A DNA stretch of 64,000 nt from CAVYBY01 sp963766935. Its GTDB lineage: Bacteria; Actinomycetota; UBA4738; HRBIN12. Below are positions 44,026-52,308 of the stretch, piece by piece (position 1 is the first letter of the stretch; every line of letters starts with the position of its first letter). The DNA lies in contig CAVYBY010000006.1 of assembly GCA_963766935.1 (NCBI GenBank), positions 62,001-126,000 on the forward strand, in the 5' to 3' direction. A program made the translations under genes and the position numbers. The notes under the pieces were generated by a model that saw nothing but the letters and a program-made list of their open reading frames with translations, was not told the origin of the DNA and searched no databases.

Positions 44026-45846
44026 ATGGCCCCCGACGGGCAGGAACGACCCACTCCGAGTCACCGGATCTGGTCCGAGGCCGCGCTGGCGATCGTGATC
44101 CCCACCGTGGTGGTCGCGGGCATCTACCTCGCGCCCTTCGTCCGGGACCGCGCGACGATGCCCTTCGGGTTCGACGTCTCCGGCTACGTCTTTCACCTCA
44201 ACGTCGTTCACGACCTCGGCATCGGTGCTCCCGTGGAGCGGGCCAGCGTCCTTGGACAGCGGCCCGGCTACCCGGTCGTGTTAAGCCTTCTTCGCTCCGC
44301 GACCGGGATGTCGGCGCTCACCATCATGTGGATCGTCCCGGCCCTGATGGCCGCCGCGCTCGGCCTTGCTGCCGGCGGACTCGCGGCCGACGCCTCGCTC
44401 GTCGATCGGAGACGGACGTTCGTCGTCGCGATCGCGGTGGGCGGCTCCGCCTTCGTCGCATGGACGGCGGTCGGCTATGCGACGAACCTCGCGCTCGACG
44501 TGGTCGCCGTGGCGGTGATGGCGATGGCGATCCGGGTCGCCCGCGGCGAACGGGGAACGCTGGCCGGCGCGGTGCTCATCGGCGGGGGGGCAATCCTTCA
44601 CTGGATGTTCGCGATCCTCGCGGCGGCGCTCGTCGGAGCCTTCGCCGTCGCGGCCGTCCTCGACGCCAGGGTTCGAAAGGAGTCCGACGCGCCGGTCATC
44701 GCGCGCCGGCTCGGTCTCATGCTCCTCGGGGGCATCGGCCTGGCCCTTGCCGGCGCCGCCCTCTCCCCCACGTTTCCCGGCGGGCTCCCCCGGATCAACC
44801 GGGGACCCGGCAGCGCCGCCTTCATCGCCGAGCGCCTGCCGACGATGGCGCTGCCCGTCACGGTGCCGCTCGCGGCGGCCGGCGCCTGGCTCCTGCTCGC
44901 TCGGCGCGATAGCGCCGGACGGCAGAGCGCCATCCTGCTGGGTGGGTGGGGTCTGCTCGCCGTGGCCGGGCCGTTCACCTGGTACGTGCTGCACCTTCCC
45001 CTCCCGCCGTACCGATGGGCCGGATTCGCGCTCGGGATTCCGCTGCTGATCTCGATCGGGGCGCTGGCGGCCCGGACCCGGCTCATCGAGCATTCCGGGT
45101 GGGGACGGCGCCTCGCCGGCGCCTTGCTGCTTCTCGCCGCCGGGGTGGGACTCGCCTGGCCGGGCGCAGCGGTGTGGTGGACTCGGGATGCGCGCGTGCG
45201 GGCGACCGAGCTGGCCCAGGCGGGAACCCTGGGCTCCTACCTCGCCGGGGTGCCGGCGCACACGCCGATCGTGCTCGTCGTCGGCGAGCATCGTCGAGCC
45301 GAGCCGATCGCGGGCCTCGTCCGCGGCGGTCTTCCGATCGATCGAGTGCCCGACGTCCGCGTCGTGCCGGGAAGGATCGATCCGGGCGCGTCCGATCTCG
45401 GGCTGGGTGCCGGGATCGTCGGCTCCGATCCCAACGGGACCGTCGTCGTGGAGTTCGACGCGTACCTGCCCCGGCCGGCGACCGCCGGGAGACTCTTGGG
45501 GCCGGGCGTGCATCTGTTCGCCGGGCCGGCCCCCGGCGCGGTCACGCCGGTCCCGCCGCCCCGCGCGCCGAGCGCAGCCGCTCTTGCGTGGCTGACGGCC
45601 GCCTCGCTCGCGGTGCTGGCGCTCGCGGGACTTGGGTGGGCCCTGGGGCTCGGCGGCCTCCCACCGATCGGCGCCGTCGCGATGGCCCCTGCGTTCGGGA
45701 TCGCCCTGCTCGGACCGATCGGCCTCGTCTCGAGCCTTCTCGGCGTGTCGCTGGCCGGGGCCGGCGGGATCGCGATCCTCGCCGTCACCGCGCTCTCGGG
45801 AGCGGCCGTCGCCGCGCTCCGGCGTGCCCGGACGCGACCGGTATAG
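44026..45846 (+). CDS. Polytopic membrane protein, module copy 2, type A'
   Basis: 606 residues and clearly a paralogue of 40204-42054: FGFDVSGYVFHLN at the first loop, RPGYPVVLSLLRSATG, FVAWTAVGYATNLALDVV and ILHWMF in the same order. The external loop (about 370-480) is much less conserved than the membrane core, as expected if the two copies handle different acceptors. In this copy the WR after the loop acid is replaced by FH. Eleven nt after gene B, no clear ribosome site. Same inferred GT-C role. Confidence 0.75.
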   Translation: MAPDGQERPTPSHRIWSEAALAIVIPTVVVAGIYLAPFVRDRATMPFGFDVSGYVFHLNVVHDLGIGAPVERASVLGQRPGYPVVLSLLRSATGMSALTIMWIVPALMAAALGLAAGGLAADASLVDRRRTFVVAIAVGGSAFVAWTAVGYATNLALDVVAVAVMAMAIRVARGERGTLAGAVLIGGGAILHWMFAILAAALVGAFAVAAVLDARVRKESDAPVIARRLGLMLLGGIGLALAGAALSPTFPGGLPRINRGPGSAAFIAERLPTMALPVTVPLAAAGAWLLLARRDSAGRQSAILLGGWGLLAVAGPFTWYVLHLPLPPYRWAGFALGIPLLISIGALAARTRLIEHSGWGRRLAGALLLLAAGVGLAWPGAAVWWTRDARVRATELAQAGTLGSYLAGVPAHTPIVLVVGEHRRAEPIAGLVRGGLPIDRVPDVRVVPGRIDPGASDLGLGAGIVGSDPNGTVVVEFDAYLPRPATAGRLLGPGVHLFAGPAPGAVTPVPPPRAPSAAALAWLTAASLAVLALAGLGWALGLGGLPPIGAVAMAPAFGIALLGPIGLVSSLLGVSLAGAGGIAILAVTALSGAAVAALRRARTRPV

Positions 45847-45847
45847 T
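45842..45847 (+). promoter_or_regulatory. TATAGT -10-like site at the A'/B' junction
   Basis: Again overlaps the upstream stop codon (GTATAG) and ends 7 nt before the next ATG. The junction sequence is conserved with 42050-42064, either from the duplication alone or from use as a promoter. Confidence 0.3.
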
Positions 45848-45854
45848 CGCGGCG

Positions 45855-47807
45855 ATGGCCCACCGCGCGCAGGAGGACGGGGCGTCGAGCGCTGCCTCGA
45901 CCTCCCTGGTGGCGGACGTGGCCTCCGTCTTGGGACTGGCGGCGACGGTCGGGCTCGCGCTCGCGCTGTATCTGCGCGCCCCGATCGAACGAGCGCTGAC
46001 GGTGCCGTCGGGCGCCGACATCCCCGTGCACCTGTGGCGCGCACGGCTCGTCACGACACAGGGTCTCCGGGCGCTGTTCTCCTCCGCGCCGCTCAGCATC
46101 CAGACCAACCCCGACCGCCTTGGTCTCCCGGTTCTGGCCTCGATCCTGTCGGGGCTGGGCGTGACGCCGTGGCGCCTGATGTACGTGACCGCCGCGGTCG
46201 GCGCCGCGGTGCTGGCGGCCTCGGCCTGGGGCCTCGCCCGAGCGATCCCCGAGCCGCGGTGGGGCGCCCCGATCTACGCCGTCGCCGCCGCGGCCTCGAT
46301 CCCGTTCGCGCTGACGAGCCGCGCCTATCTCGACAACACGCTCGCCGAGGGAATGATCGTGGCGATCGCGGCCGTCGTGCTGCTCGCCGCCGAGCGGCCG
46401 GGCACGACGACGGCCGGGGTGGTGCTCATGGGTGGCACGCTGCTGATGCACTGGCCCACGGGGACGCTGTTCGTCGCCGTCCTCGCGTTGTTCGCGCTCA
46501 GCCTCGTCCCGCAGGCCTGGCGTGAGCGCCGCACGACACCGCTCATCCGCAGCGGCGCAGCGCGCGTCGGGACGATCGCCGGCGGCGGGCTGGCGCTCGG
46601 GGGGCTTCCGCTGCTCGCGACGCCGGGCGCGAACGCGCCCACCCAGGGGACGGGCGCGCTGTTCGTCAAGAACGTCGGGCGTCTGCTCCCCTTCTACCGG
46701 CTGCCGGTGACGCTTCCGCTCGCCGCCGCCGGCGGTGCGGCGCTCGGCTGGCTCCGACCCGCCACCCCGCGGCGTCGCGCGCTGCTTCTGTACGTGGCGT
46801 GGCTCGTTCCGCTGGGCTTTTCCATCGTGGTGTACCTGCGCGTCAAGCCCGTCCCCGTCATGCGGTTCCTGGGGACGGCGCTGCCGATCCCGCTCCTGGG
46901 CGCCGCCGCGTTGATCGCCCTGCTCATGCTCCCGGCCCGGCTCCCCATCCCGGAGGGACCCAGCACGGCGCTCACGTCGGCGCTGTCGGTCGGCGTCCTG
47001 GCGGTCCTGGCGGCGTTCACCGTCCACGCCGCGCATTCCGTCGACAAGACGACGCCGTCGATCACACCCTTTGAGTTGCGCACCGTGCGGGCGGCCGACG
47101 CGTACATCGCTTCGGTCGACCCACCGGCCGCCGTGGTCGTGGCCGACGGCCCGACCACGTCGTTCCGGCGGATCCGCATGCTGGCACCCGGAACGATCGT
47201 CGATCGCATCCGCATCTTCCCCGGAGACGCCGGCGACCTGTTCACCCGGGCCGCCAGCTCGACGCCGGTGCCGATCGATCCCTCGCTCACCGGTTTCAAG
47301 CTCCGCACGGCGCAGATCGCAGCCGACGCCGTGGTCTGGATGCAAAAACCCGGTGCGATCGCGCTGGCGCTGAGCCCGTACGTCCGCGACTACGGCGCCC
47401 TGCTGAGCGACCCGGCCAACGTCGAGGTGGCCGACGGCGTCTTGGTGCTGCGTCCGGCGACGGCCCCCGTGGCGTCCCCGCCGGCGCCGCTTCGTCCCCC
47501 GCCGGGATCCGCGCTCGTCGTGGCCGCGCTCGTGGCGTTCTCCGCGATCGCCGCCGCCGGGTCGGGGTGGTCGGTGGCGCTGCTCGCGCATCTGCGGTCG
47601 CCGGACCGGCCCACGAGCGCGTGGGAGTTGCAGCTCGCCCTGGCGCCGGCCATCGGGCTGGCGATGATCGTGATCGTCGGCTCGCTGCTGGGCCTTGCCG
47701 GCGCCCGAACCGGCGGGGTGGACGGCCTCGTCATCTGGTTCGGGGTCGCGGCGGCCGGCTGGGTCGCGGTTGTCGCCGGCGCGCGCAGCGGCGCGGCCGG
47801 CTCATAG
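45855..47807 (+). CDS. Polytopic membrane protein, module copy 2, type B'
   Basis: 650 residues, paralogue of 42065-44014: PSGADIPVHLWRARLVTTQG, NPDRLGLPVLASIL, EPRWGAPIYAV, LDNTLAEG and LMHWPTGTLF occur in the same order. The acidic loop residue and the WR are kept. The C-terminal external domain again contains a VEVADGVLVLRP segment followed by two membrane segments. It ends convergently, overlapping the psuG stop by 6 bp, which marks the end of this operon. Confidence 0.75.
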   Translation: MAHRAQEDGASSAASTSLVADVASVLGLAATVGLALALYLRAPIERALTVPSGADIPVHLWRARLVTTQGLRALFSSAPLSIQTNPDRLGLPVLASILSGLGVTPWRLMYVTAAVGAAVLAASAWGLARAIPEPRWGAPIYAVAAAASIPFALTSRAYLDNTLAEGMIVAIAAVVLLAAERPGTTTAGVVLMGGTLLMHWPTGTLFVAVLALFALSLVPQAWRERRTTPLIRSGAARVGTIAGGGLALGGLPLLATPGANAPTQGTGALFVKNVGRLLPFYRLPVTLPLAAAGGAALGWLRPATPRRRALLLYVAWLVPLGFSIVVYLRVKPVPVMRFLGTALPIPLLGAAALIALLMLPARLPIPEGPSTALTSALSVGVLAVLAAFTVHAAHSVDKTTPSITPFELRTVRAADAYIASVDPPAAVVVADGPTTSFRRIRMLAPGTIVDRIRIFPGDAGDLFTRAASSTPVPIDPSLTGFKLRTAQIAADAVVWMQKPGAIALALSPYVRDYGALLSDPANVEVADGVLVLRPATAPVASPPAPLRPPPGSALVVAALVAFSAIAAAGSGWSVALLAHLRSPDRPTSAWELQLALAPAIGLAMIVIVGSLLGLAGARTGGVDGLVIWFGVAAAGWVAVVAGARSGAAGS

Positions 47808-48698
47808 CGCGGCGGCGATCTCGCCGGCCAGCCGGGCGTTGTCCTCGAGGAGTCCGAGGTTCGACCGCAGGCTCCGCCCGCCGGTCGCGGCCGCCAGACA
47901 CGACAGCAGGAACGGCGTCAGGGCCTTCCCCGTGATCCCCTCACGCACCGCCCGTTCCTCGCAGCCGCGCGCGGCCGCCGCGACCTCGGCGGCATCCATC
48001 GCGAGCGGCTCGGGCACGGGGTTGCAGACGACGAGCGCCGATCGCGCGCCCAGGTGCGTGAGCGACCGGCCGATCGCGGCCACCTCCTGCGGCGTGTCGG
48101 CGCGGTGCTCCAGATCGACCCCCGCGTCCCTGGCGAGGAAGAACGGCAGCCGGTCGACGCCGTAGCCGACGAGCGCGACGCCGAGCTCCTCCAGGCGCTC
48201 GGCGGTCGCCGCGGGATCGATGACGGACTTCGGACCGCTGCACACCAGCACCACCGGGGTCCGCGCCAGCTCGAGCAGATCGGCGCTCACATCGGGCACG
48301 GGTCCCGGATGCACGCCCCCGATCCCGCCCGTCGCAGCGATCCGGATCCCGGCTGCGGCGGCGGCCCACACCGTCGCGGAGACGGTCGTCGCCCCCAGCG
48401 CCTCGGTCGCGGCGGCGACCGGCAGATCGCGGCGGGCCACCTTCGTCGCCGCCCCCGGCACGAGGAATCGCGCCAGCTCGCCGGGCGACAGACCGACGCG
48501 AACCGAGCCGTCGAGGACCCCGATCCAGGCCGGCACGGCACCGGCCGACCGGACCGCGGCGGACATCAGCCGGACGCACTCCTCGTTCTCCGGCGCAGGC
48601 AACCCCTGGCCGATGACGCTCGTCTCCAGCGCAACCACGCCGTGGCCATCCCGGAGGGCGTCGGCGGCCTCCTCGCCGAGCTCGACGGCCCCGCTCAT
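47802..48698 (-). CDS. psuG: Pseudouridine-5'-phosphate glycosidase
   Basis: Cleaves pseudouridine 5'-phosphate to ribose 5-phosphate and uracil (reversible), 298 residues. GVVALETSVIGQGLPAPEN, the lysine-containing ATKVARRDLPVAAA, and ATGGIGGVHPGP are strong PsuG signatures; the metal-binding C-terminal part is intact. The start overlaps the pfkB stop by ATGA. Last gene of the operon that begins with the TPP riboswitch. Confidence 0.93.
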   Translation of the reverse strand: MSGAVELGEEAADALRDGHGVVALETSVIGQGLPAPENEECVRLMSAAVRSAGAVPAWIGVLDGSVRVGLSPGELARFLVPGAATKVARRDLPVAAATEALGATTVSATVWAAAAAGIRIAATGGIGGVHPGPVPDVSADLLELARTPVVLVCSGPKSVIDPAATAERLEELGVALVGYGVDRLPFFLARDAGVDLEHRADTPQEVAAIGRSLTHLGARSALVVCNPVPEPLAMDAAEVAAAARGCEERAVREGITGKALTPFLLSCLAAATGGRSLRSNLGLLEDNARLAGEIAAAL

Positions 48699-49621
48699 GA
48701 GCTCGTCGCCGCATTCGTCGGCGCATCGGAGGACGCATTCGCCGGCGGCCACGTATCCTCGCGCCCCGCCACGATCGATCCCGCCCGGCAGGCGAGCCGA
48801 AGCGCCTCGCGCGGATCGTCTCCGCGCGCCAGCGCGGTCAGGAGCACGCCGTCGAAGGCGTCGCCGGCACCCGTCGGATCGACCTCCGTCACGGCCGGCG
48901 AGGGTTCGAGGAACGACGCCCCGTCGACGCACAGGGCCGCGCCGGCGGCGCCGAGCTTGACCGCCGCGACCGGGTGGCGCTCCCCCAGCTCGCGGCATGC
49001 GTCCTCGCCGGTGAGGCCGGTCAGGAGCTCCGCCTCGCGCTCGTTGGCGAGCAGCGCGGTGACGCCCGACGTCTCCCGCCGGAACCGGTCGAGGCCGAAT
49101 CCCTCGACGAGCGGCCACGACGCGGCGTCGACGGCCGAGAGGCGGGCCCGCGAACGCCGGAGCGCCTCGAGGGCCGTCTCGGTGGTCGGCTCCTGCAACA
49201 GGAGATAGCCGCTGACGAGAAGGGCATCGGGATCGAGCTCGCCCGGAAGGTCGCTCGGCAACAGCCGTGCGTTCGCCCCGCGATCCGCGACCATCGAGCG
49301 ATCCCCCGCTTCGAACACCACCAGCATCGTGCCGGTCGTCGCGCCGGGGACGACGACCACGCCCGCTCGCACGTCGCGGCCCTCGAGGCTCTCGCGCACC
49401 ACGCGGCCGGCGGCGTCATCGCCGATCGCGCCGATCACCGTGCTCGACGCGCCGGCCCAGGCTCCCCAGACCGCTGCGTTGGCCGAGGTCCCGCCGGGCT
49501 GCACCACCACGCGCCCGTGGACGTCCCCGCCCGCGGCGAGGGCGCCCGAAGCGGCGTGGACGTCGAGCATCACGTCGCCGATGCACACGAGGGACGGTGC
49601 CGTTGGATCCGTCGGGGTCAC
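48695..49621 (-). CDS. PfkB family kinase, probable pseudouridine kinase
   Basis: 308 residues. The ribokinase fold is shown by VQPGGTSANAAVWGAWAG (substrate loop) and DPTGAGDAFDGVLL (catalytic Asp and anion hole near residue 255). The coupled psuG suggests pseudouridine kinase (PsuK), since both steps are needed to degrade pseudouridine. Other sugars cannot be excluded. GTG start; 21 nt after the AIR-synthase-like gene. Confidence 0.82.
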   Translation of the reverse strand: MTPTDPTAPSLVCIGDVMLDVHAASGALAAGGDVHGRVVVQPGGTSANAAVWGAWAGASSTVIGAIGDDAAGRVVRESLEGRDVRAGVVVVPGATTGTMLVVFEAGDRSMVADRGANARLLPSDLPGELDPDALLVSGYLLLQEPTTETALEALRRSRARLSAVDAASWPLVEGFGLDRFRRETSGVTALLANEREAELLTGLTGEDACRELGERHPVAAVKLGAAGAALCVDGASFLEPSPAVTEVDPTGAGDAFDGVLLTALARGDDPREALRLACRAGSIVAGREDTWPPANASSDAPTNAATSS

Positions 49622-49642
49622 GGCCGGGAGTCTAGGTGGGCC

Positions 49643-50746
49643 TCAGGACGCGGCATCGGCCGCCCAGGACCCGAAGGCGGCCCAGAACGGGTCGACCCCC
49701 GGGTGGACGAGGGGCTGCCATTCTCCGTCGGCGAGCAGGGTCCGGCCGTCCCCGGCCTCGAGCACCTCGCCGACGATCGCGGCCTCGATGCCGGACGCGG
49801 CGAGCGCGACGACGAACTCGTCCGCGCGTCCGCCGGTCACGGTCGCGATCAGCGTTCCCTCGCTGATCGAGATGTAGGGGTCGATCCCGACGTGGTCGCA
49901 GACCGCTCGGACCTCAGGGCGGACCGGGATGGCGGCCAGGTCCACGCGAAGCCCGACACGCGAGGCCACGGCGACCTCCAGCAGACCGCCGAGCACGCCG
50001 CCCTCGGTCGCGTCGTGCATCGAGGTGACCCCGGCATCGCGGAGCCCGAACGTGCGCGCGATCGTTGCCTCCGGGACGACGGTCATGCGCTCGAAGAGGG
50101 CGTCGGCCGCGCTCACGGTGGCCGGCCCGACCGCGGCCGCGAGGCGCTCCGGGAACGTCGCGGCGAACAACGCCGTCGCCTCGATGGCCGCGCCCTTCGT
50201 CACCACGACGACGTCGCCGGGTCGCGCCATGGTCGGCGTGACGTACGCGTCCTCGGACCCGAGCGCCATACAGGTCGCCCCGCCGACCATCGGGTAGGCA
50301 CACCCGTCGTAGCGGGCGGTGTGGCCGGTCACGACGGCGATCCCAAGCTCGTCGCAGGCTCGATGGAAGGCGTCCCACAACGAGGTGAGCTCCTCGTCGG
50401 TGATCGAGGGCGGCAGGTTCAGGTCGACCGACATCCATCGGAGCGGCAGACCGCTCGTCGCGGCGTCGGAGGCCAGGATGTGCACGGCGAACCATGCGGC
50501 GCGCTCCCAGCCGTAGGCCGGGACGATGAACACGGGGTCGGTCGTGATCGCCATCGCCGTCCCGTCGGCGACGCGGACGACCCCGACGTCGACGCCGTGC
50601 TTGGGGCCGACGAGGACTTCCGGATCGCTCCGCCCGAGACGGCTGAGGATGACGCGTTCGAACAGCTCCGCGGTGGCCTTCCCGGTCGGCTGACCGTTTG
50701 GCTGGCCGCCTGCTTGCCCGCTTCCTGGGCCCGGCGCCTCAGCCAC
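49643..50746 (-). CDS. AIR synthase (PurM/HypE/ThiL) superfamily protein
   Basis: 367 residues. The two-domain AIR synthase fold is suggested by GKHG-like GPKHGVDVGVVRV, AITTDPVFIVPAYGW, ASDAATSGLPLRWMSVDL and later DATEGGVLGGLLEVA and SEGTLIATV. It resembles HypE-like proteins more than typical ThiL. It overlaps thiE by 8 bp in the TPP riboswitch transcript, so a thiamine phosphate kinase role in place of ThiL is a fair inference, unproven. A Gly/Gln-rich head of about 22 residues precedes the fold. Confidence 0.75.
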   Translation of the reverse strand: MAEAPGPGSGQAGGQPNGQPTGKATAELFERVILSRLGRSDPEVLVGPKHGVDVGVVRVADGTAMAITTDPVFIVPAYGWERAAWFAVHILASDAATSGLPLRWMSVDLNLPPSITDEELTSLWDAFHRACDELGIAVVTGHTARYDGCAYPMVGGATCMALGSEDAYVTPTMARPGDVVVVTKGAAIEATALFAATFPERLAAAVGPATVSAADALFERMTVVPEATIARTFGLRDAGVTSMHDATEGGVLGGLLEVAVASRVGLRVDLAAIPVRPEVRAVCDHVGIDPYISISEGTLIATVTGGRADEFVVALAASGIEAAIVGEVLEAGDGRTLLADGEWQPLVHPGVDPFWAAFGSWAADAAS

Positions 50747-51386
50747 GACCCGATCGTCCCGGGTTCACGGCCCGGACCGCGTCCGCCAGCTCGCGGGTCG
50801 CCGCGGCGGGATCGGCCGCACCGGCGACGGCGGACAGGACCGCGACACCGGCCGCCCCTGCGGCCAGCACCTCGGCGGCGTTGTCCGCGGTGATGCCTCC
50901 GATGCCGACGACGGGAAGCGGCGTCGCGGCCGCGATCCGCCGGAGCCCGGTGATCCCGGCCGGGGTGGCGACCGGCTTCGTCGCGGTCGTCCAGATGGTG
51001 ACGCCCAGGTAGTCGGCTCCCGCCCGCTCGGCGGCGCGGGCCTGGCCCGGACGGTTGACACTCACCCCGAGGATCGGCCCGGCGCCGAGCCGCTCCCGCG
51101 CCGCCTCGGGCTCGTCCAGCTGGCCGAGATGGACGCCGTCGGCTCCGCTCTTGACCGCGACATCCAGACGGTCGTTGACGAAGAACAGCACGCCGGCTCC
51201 CCGGCACACCTCGAGGATCGCCGTCGCGACCTCGAGCAGGGCCTCGTCCTCGAGCTCGGGCGCGCGCAACTGCACCGCGGTTGCGCCGGATCCGACCGCC
51301 GCGCGCGCCACGTCGAGATGGGAGCGGCCGGGAACGAGGGTCGCCGACGTCACGACATAGACGCCAAGCGAACGTGGGTCCACCAT
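50739..51386 (-). CDS. thiE: Thiamine phosphate synthase
   Basis: Joins HMP-PP and thiazole phosphate to thiamine phosphate, 215 residues, TIM barrel. VQLRAPELEDE is the first phosphate-binding strand, FFVNDRLDVAVKSGADGVHLGQ the substrate region, and VVGIGGITADNAAEVLAAGA the phosphate loop. The ATG at 51386 has GGAGGGAG 5 nt upstream, inside the end of the riboswitch; a GTG at 51398 is less likely. Confidence 0.95.
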   Translation of the reverse strand: MVDPRSLGVYVVTSATLVPGRSHLDVARAAVGSGATAVQLRAPELEDEALLEVATAILEVCRGAGVLFFVNDRLDVAVKSGADGVHLGQLDEPEAARERLGAGPILGVSVNRPGQARAAERAGADYLGVTIWTTATKPVATPAGITGLRRIAAATPLPVVGIGGITADNAAEVLAAGAAGVAVLSAVAGAADPAAATRELADAVRAVNPGRSGRG

Positions 51387-51390
51387 CGCT

Positions 51391-51480
51391 CCCTCCACCG
51401 GTCCTAGCCGGATCAGGTTCGGCGGGTCGCCGGCACTTCAGCCGGCCTCTCAGCTCGGTCCTGCCCGAGCTCCCCGGGAT
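51391..51480 (-). promoter_or_regulatory. TPP riboswitch
   Basis: The minus strand shows the THI-box landmarks: a GGGGAGC start (about 51471-51477), CTGAGAGG at 51446-51453, and AACCTGATCCGGCTAG at 51404-51419, closing with ACCGGTGGAGGGA. The thiE ribosome site GGAGGGAG is part of or directly after the closing helix, so TPP probably blocks translation. A TATACT -10 lies at 51493-51498. Confidence 0.95.
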
Positions 51481-51492
51481 ACGGCGTGATGG

Positions 51493-51498
51493 AGTATA
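51493..51498 (-). promoter_or_regulatory. Candidate -10 (TATACT) of the TPP riboswitch transcript
   Basis: TATACT on the minus strand, 12 nt before the first riboswitch bases and just after the end of the next gene upstream. No clear -35 was found. Confidence 0.5.
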
Positions 51499-51513
51499 GG
51501 CCCGCCGGGTTCC

Positions 51514-52215
51514 TCACCGCCGTGCGCGCGCCACCGCCAGCTCGCGCAGGACTTTCTTCCAATCGCTCGATTTCCAGGAGAACAGCAGGTCGGTGACGAT
51601 CGTCACCGCGCCGATCACGACCAGGACAAGCGCGGCCCATCCCGGTGCCTTCGTGGCGGGCCAGAAGGCAAGCGCGATGAACGGGGCCAGCTTGCTCGCG
51701 ATCGCGCCGCTCGCGTGCATCCAAGCGCGTTGCGACGGGTCGGCGCGCAGGTAGGTCGCGTAGTCGATCTTCAGCCCCGGACGGGGCGGCGGTGGCCCCC
51801 CGATGAAGTAGTCGGTGAATTGGATTCCGACCAGGCGGCCGACGATCCAGTGCGCCGGCGAGTGCAGCGCGACCGTCCAGACGGAGCCGGCGGCCACGAG
51901 CGCGAGCCCCGCGATCGCCGGCGAGGTGGCCCAGGTGGCGATCCAGACCCCCGCGACCCCGGCGAGCGCCCCGAGCCCCAGCACGAGATTCCCTGCCCAG
52001 ACCGGCAGGCGGTGCCCGACCCGGGCCCGGAACGCCGCGAGGTCGATCCGCCCCACCTGGTCGGCGTGGGCCGCCACGAGCGCCGGATCCCGCTTCACCC
52101 GGGCGACCACGCGCCAGAACCCCAGCGCCCTCAGATCGGTCTGGCCGCCCGTCAGAGCCGCCTCGATCCGGTCCAGATCGGCCCCAACGTCGCCTTGGGT
52201 CCCCGAAGGCTCCAC
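51514..52215 (-). CDS. Membrane protein of unknown function with HSPAH motif
   Basis: 233 residues, GTG start. A soluble N-terminal helix region (1-75) is followed by four hydrophobic segments. Between them lies LHSPAHWIVGRLVGIQFTDY and a proline loop GGPPPPRPGLKIDYATYL. H-SPA-H with a following hydrophobic stretch recalls the HExxH of intramembrane metalloproteases, but the catalytic Glu is missing, so no activity is claimed. It is divergent from pknB, with a 93-bp gap. Confidence 0.65.
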   Translation of the reverse strand: MEPSGTQGDVGADLDRIEAALTGGQTDLRALGFWRVVARVKRDPALVAAHADQVGRIDLAAFRARVGHRLPVWAGNLVLGLGALAGVAGVWIATWATSPAIAGLALVAAGSVWTVALHSPAHWIVGRLVGIQFTDYFIGGPPPPRPGLKIDYATYLRADPSQRAWMHASGAIASKLAPFIALAFWPATKAPGWAALVLVVIGAVTIVTDLLFSWKSSDWKKVLRELAVARARR

Positions 52216-52236
52216 CGCTCACGCCCTCCTCCAGCC

Positions 52237-52242
52237 TAGAAT
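52237..52242 (+). promoter_or_regulatory. Candidate -10 (TAGAAT) before pknB
   Basis: TAGAATCGC, like the one before sqdB, lies 67 nt before the pknB ATG in the divergent gap. The -35 is not evident. GGGAGGAG further down (52283-52290) is rather far from the ATG. Confidence 0.4.
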
Positions 52243-52308
52243 CGCTCCGGACGCGCATCCGGCCCTGAGCGCTTCCCCCCCAGGGAGGAGACAACCACGT
52301 CCCGGAGC

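Noticed and set aside
48640..48665. GCCGTGGCCATCCC in psuG as a third copy of the dnaE palindromic element
   Set aside because: Only a short stretch matches and it encodes the conserved PsuG N-terminus; no arms are present.
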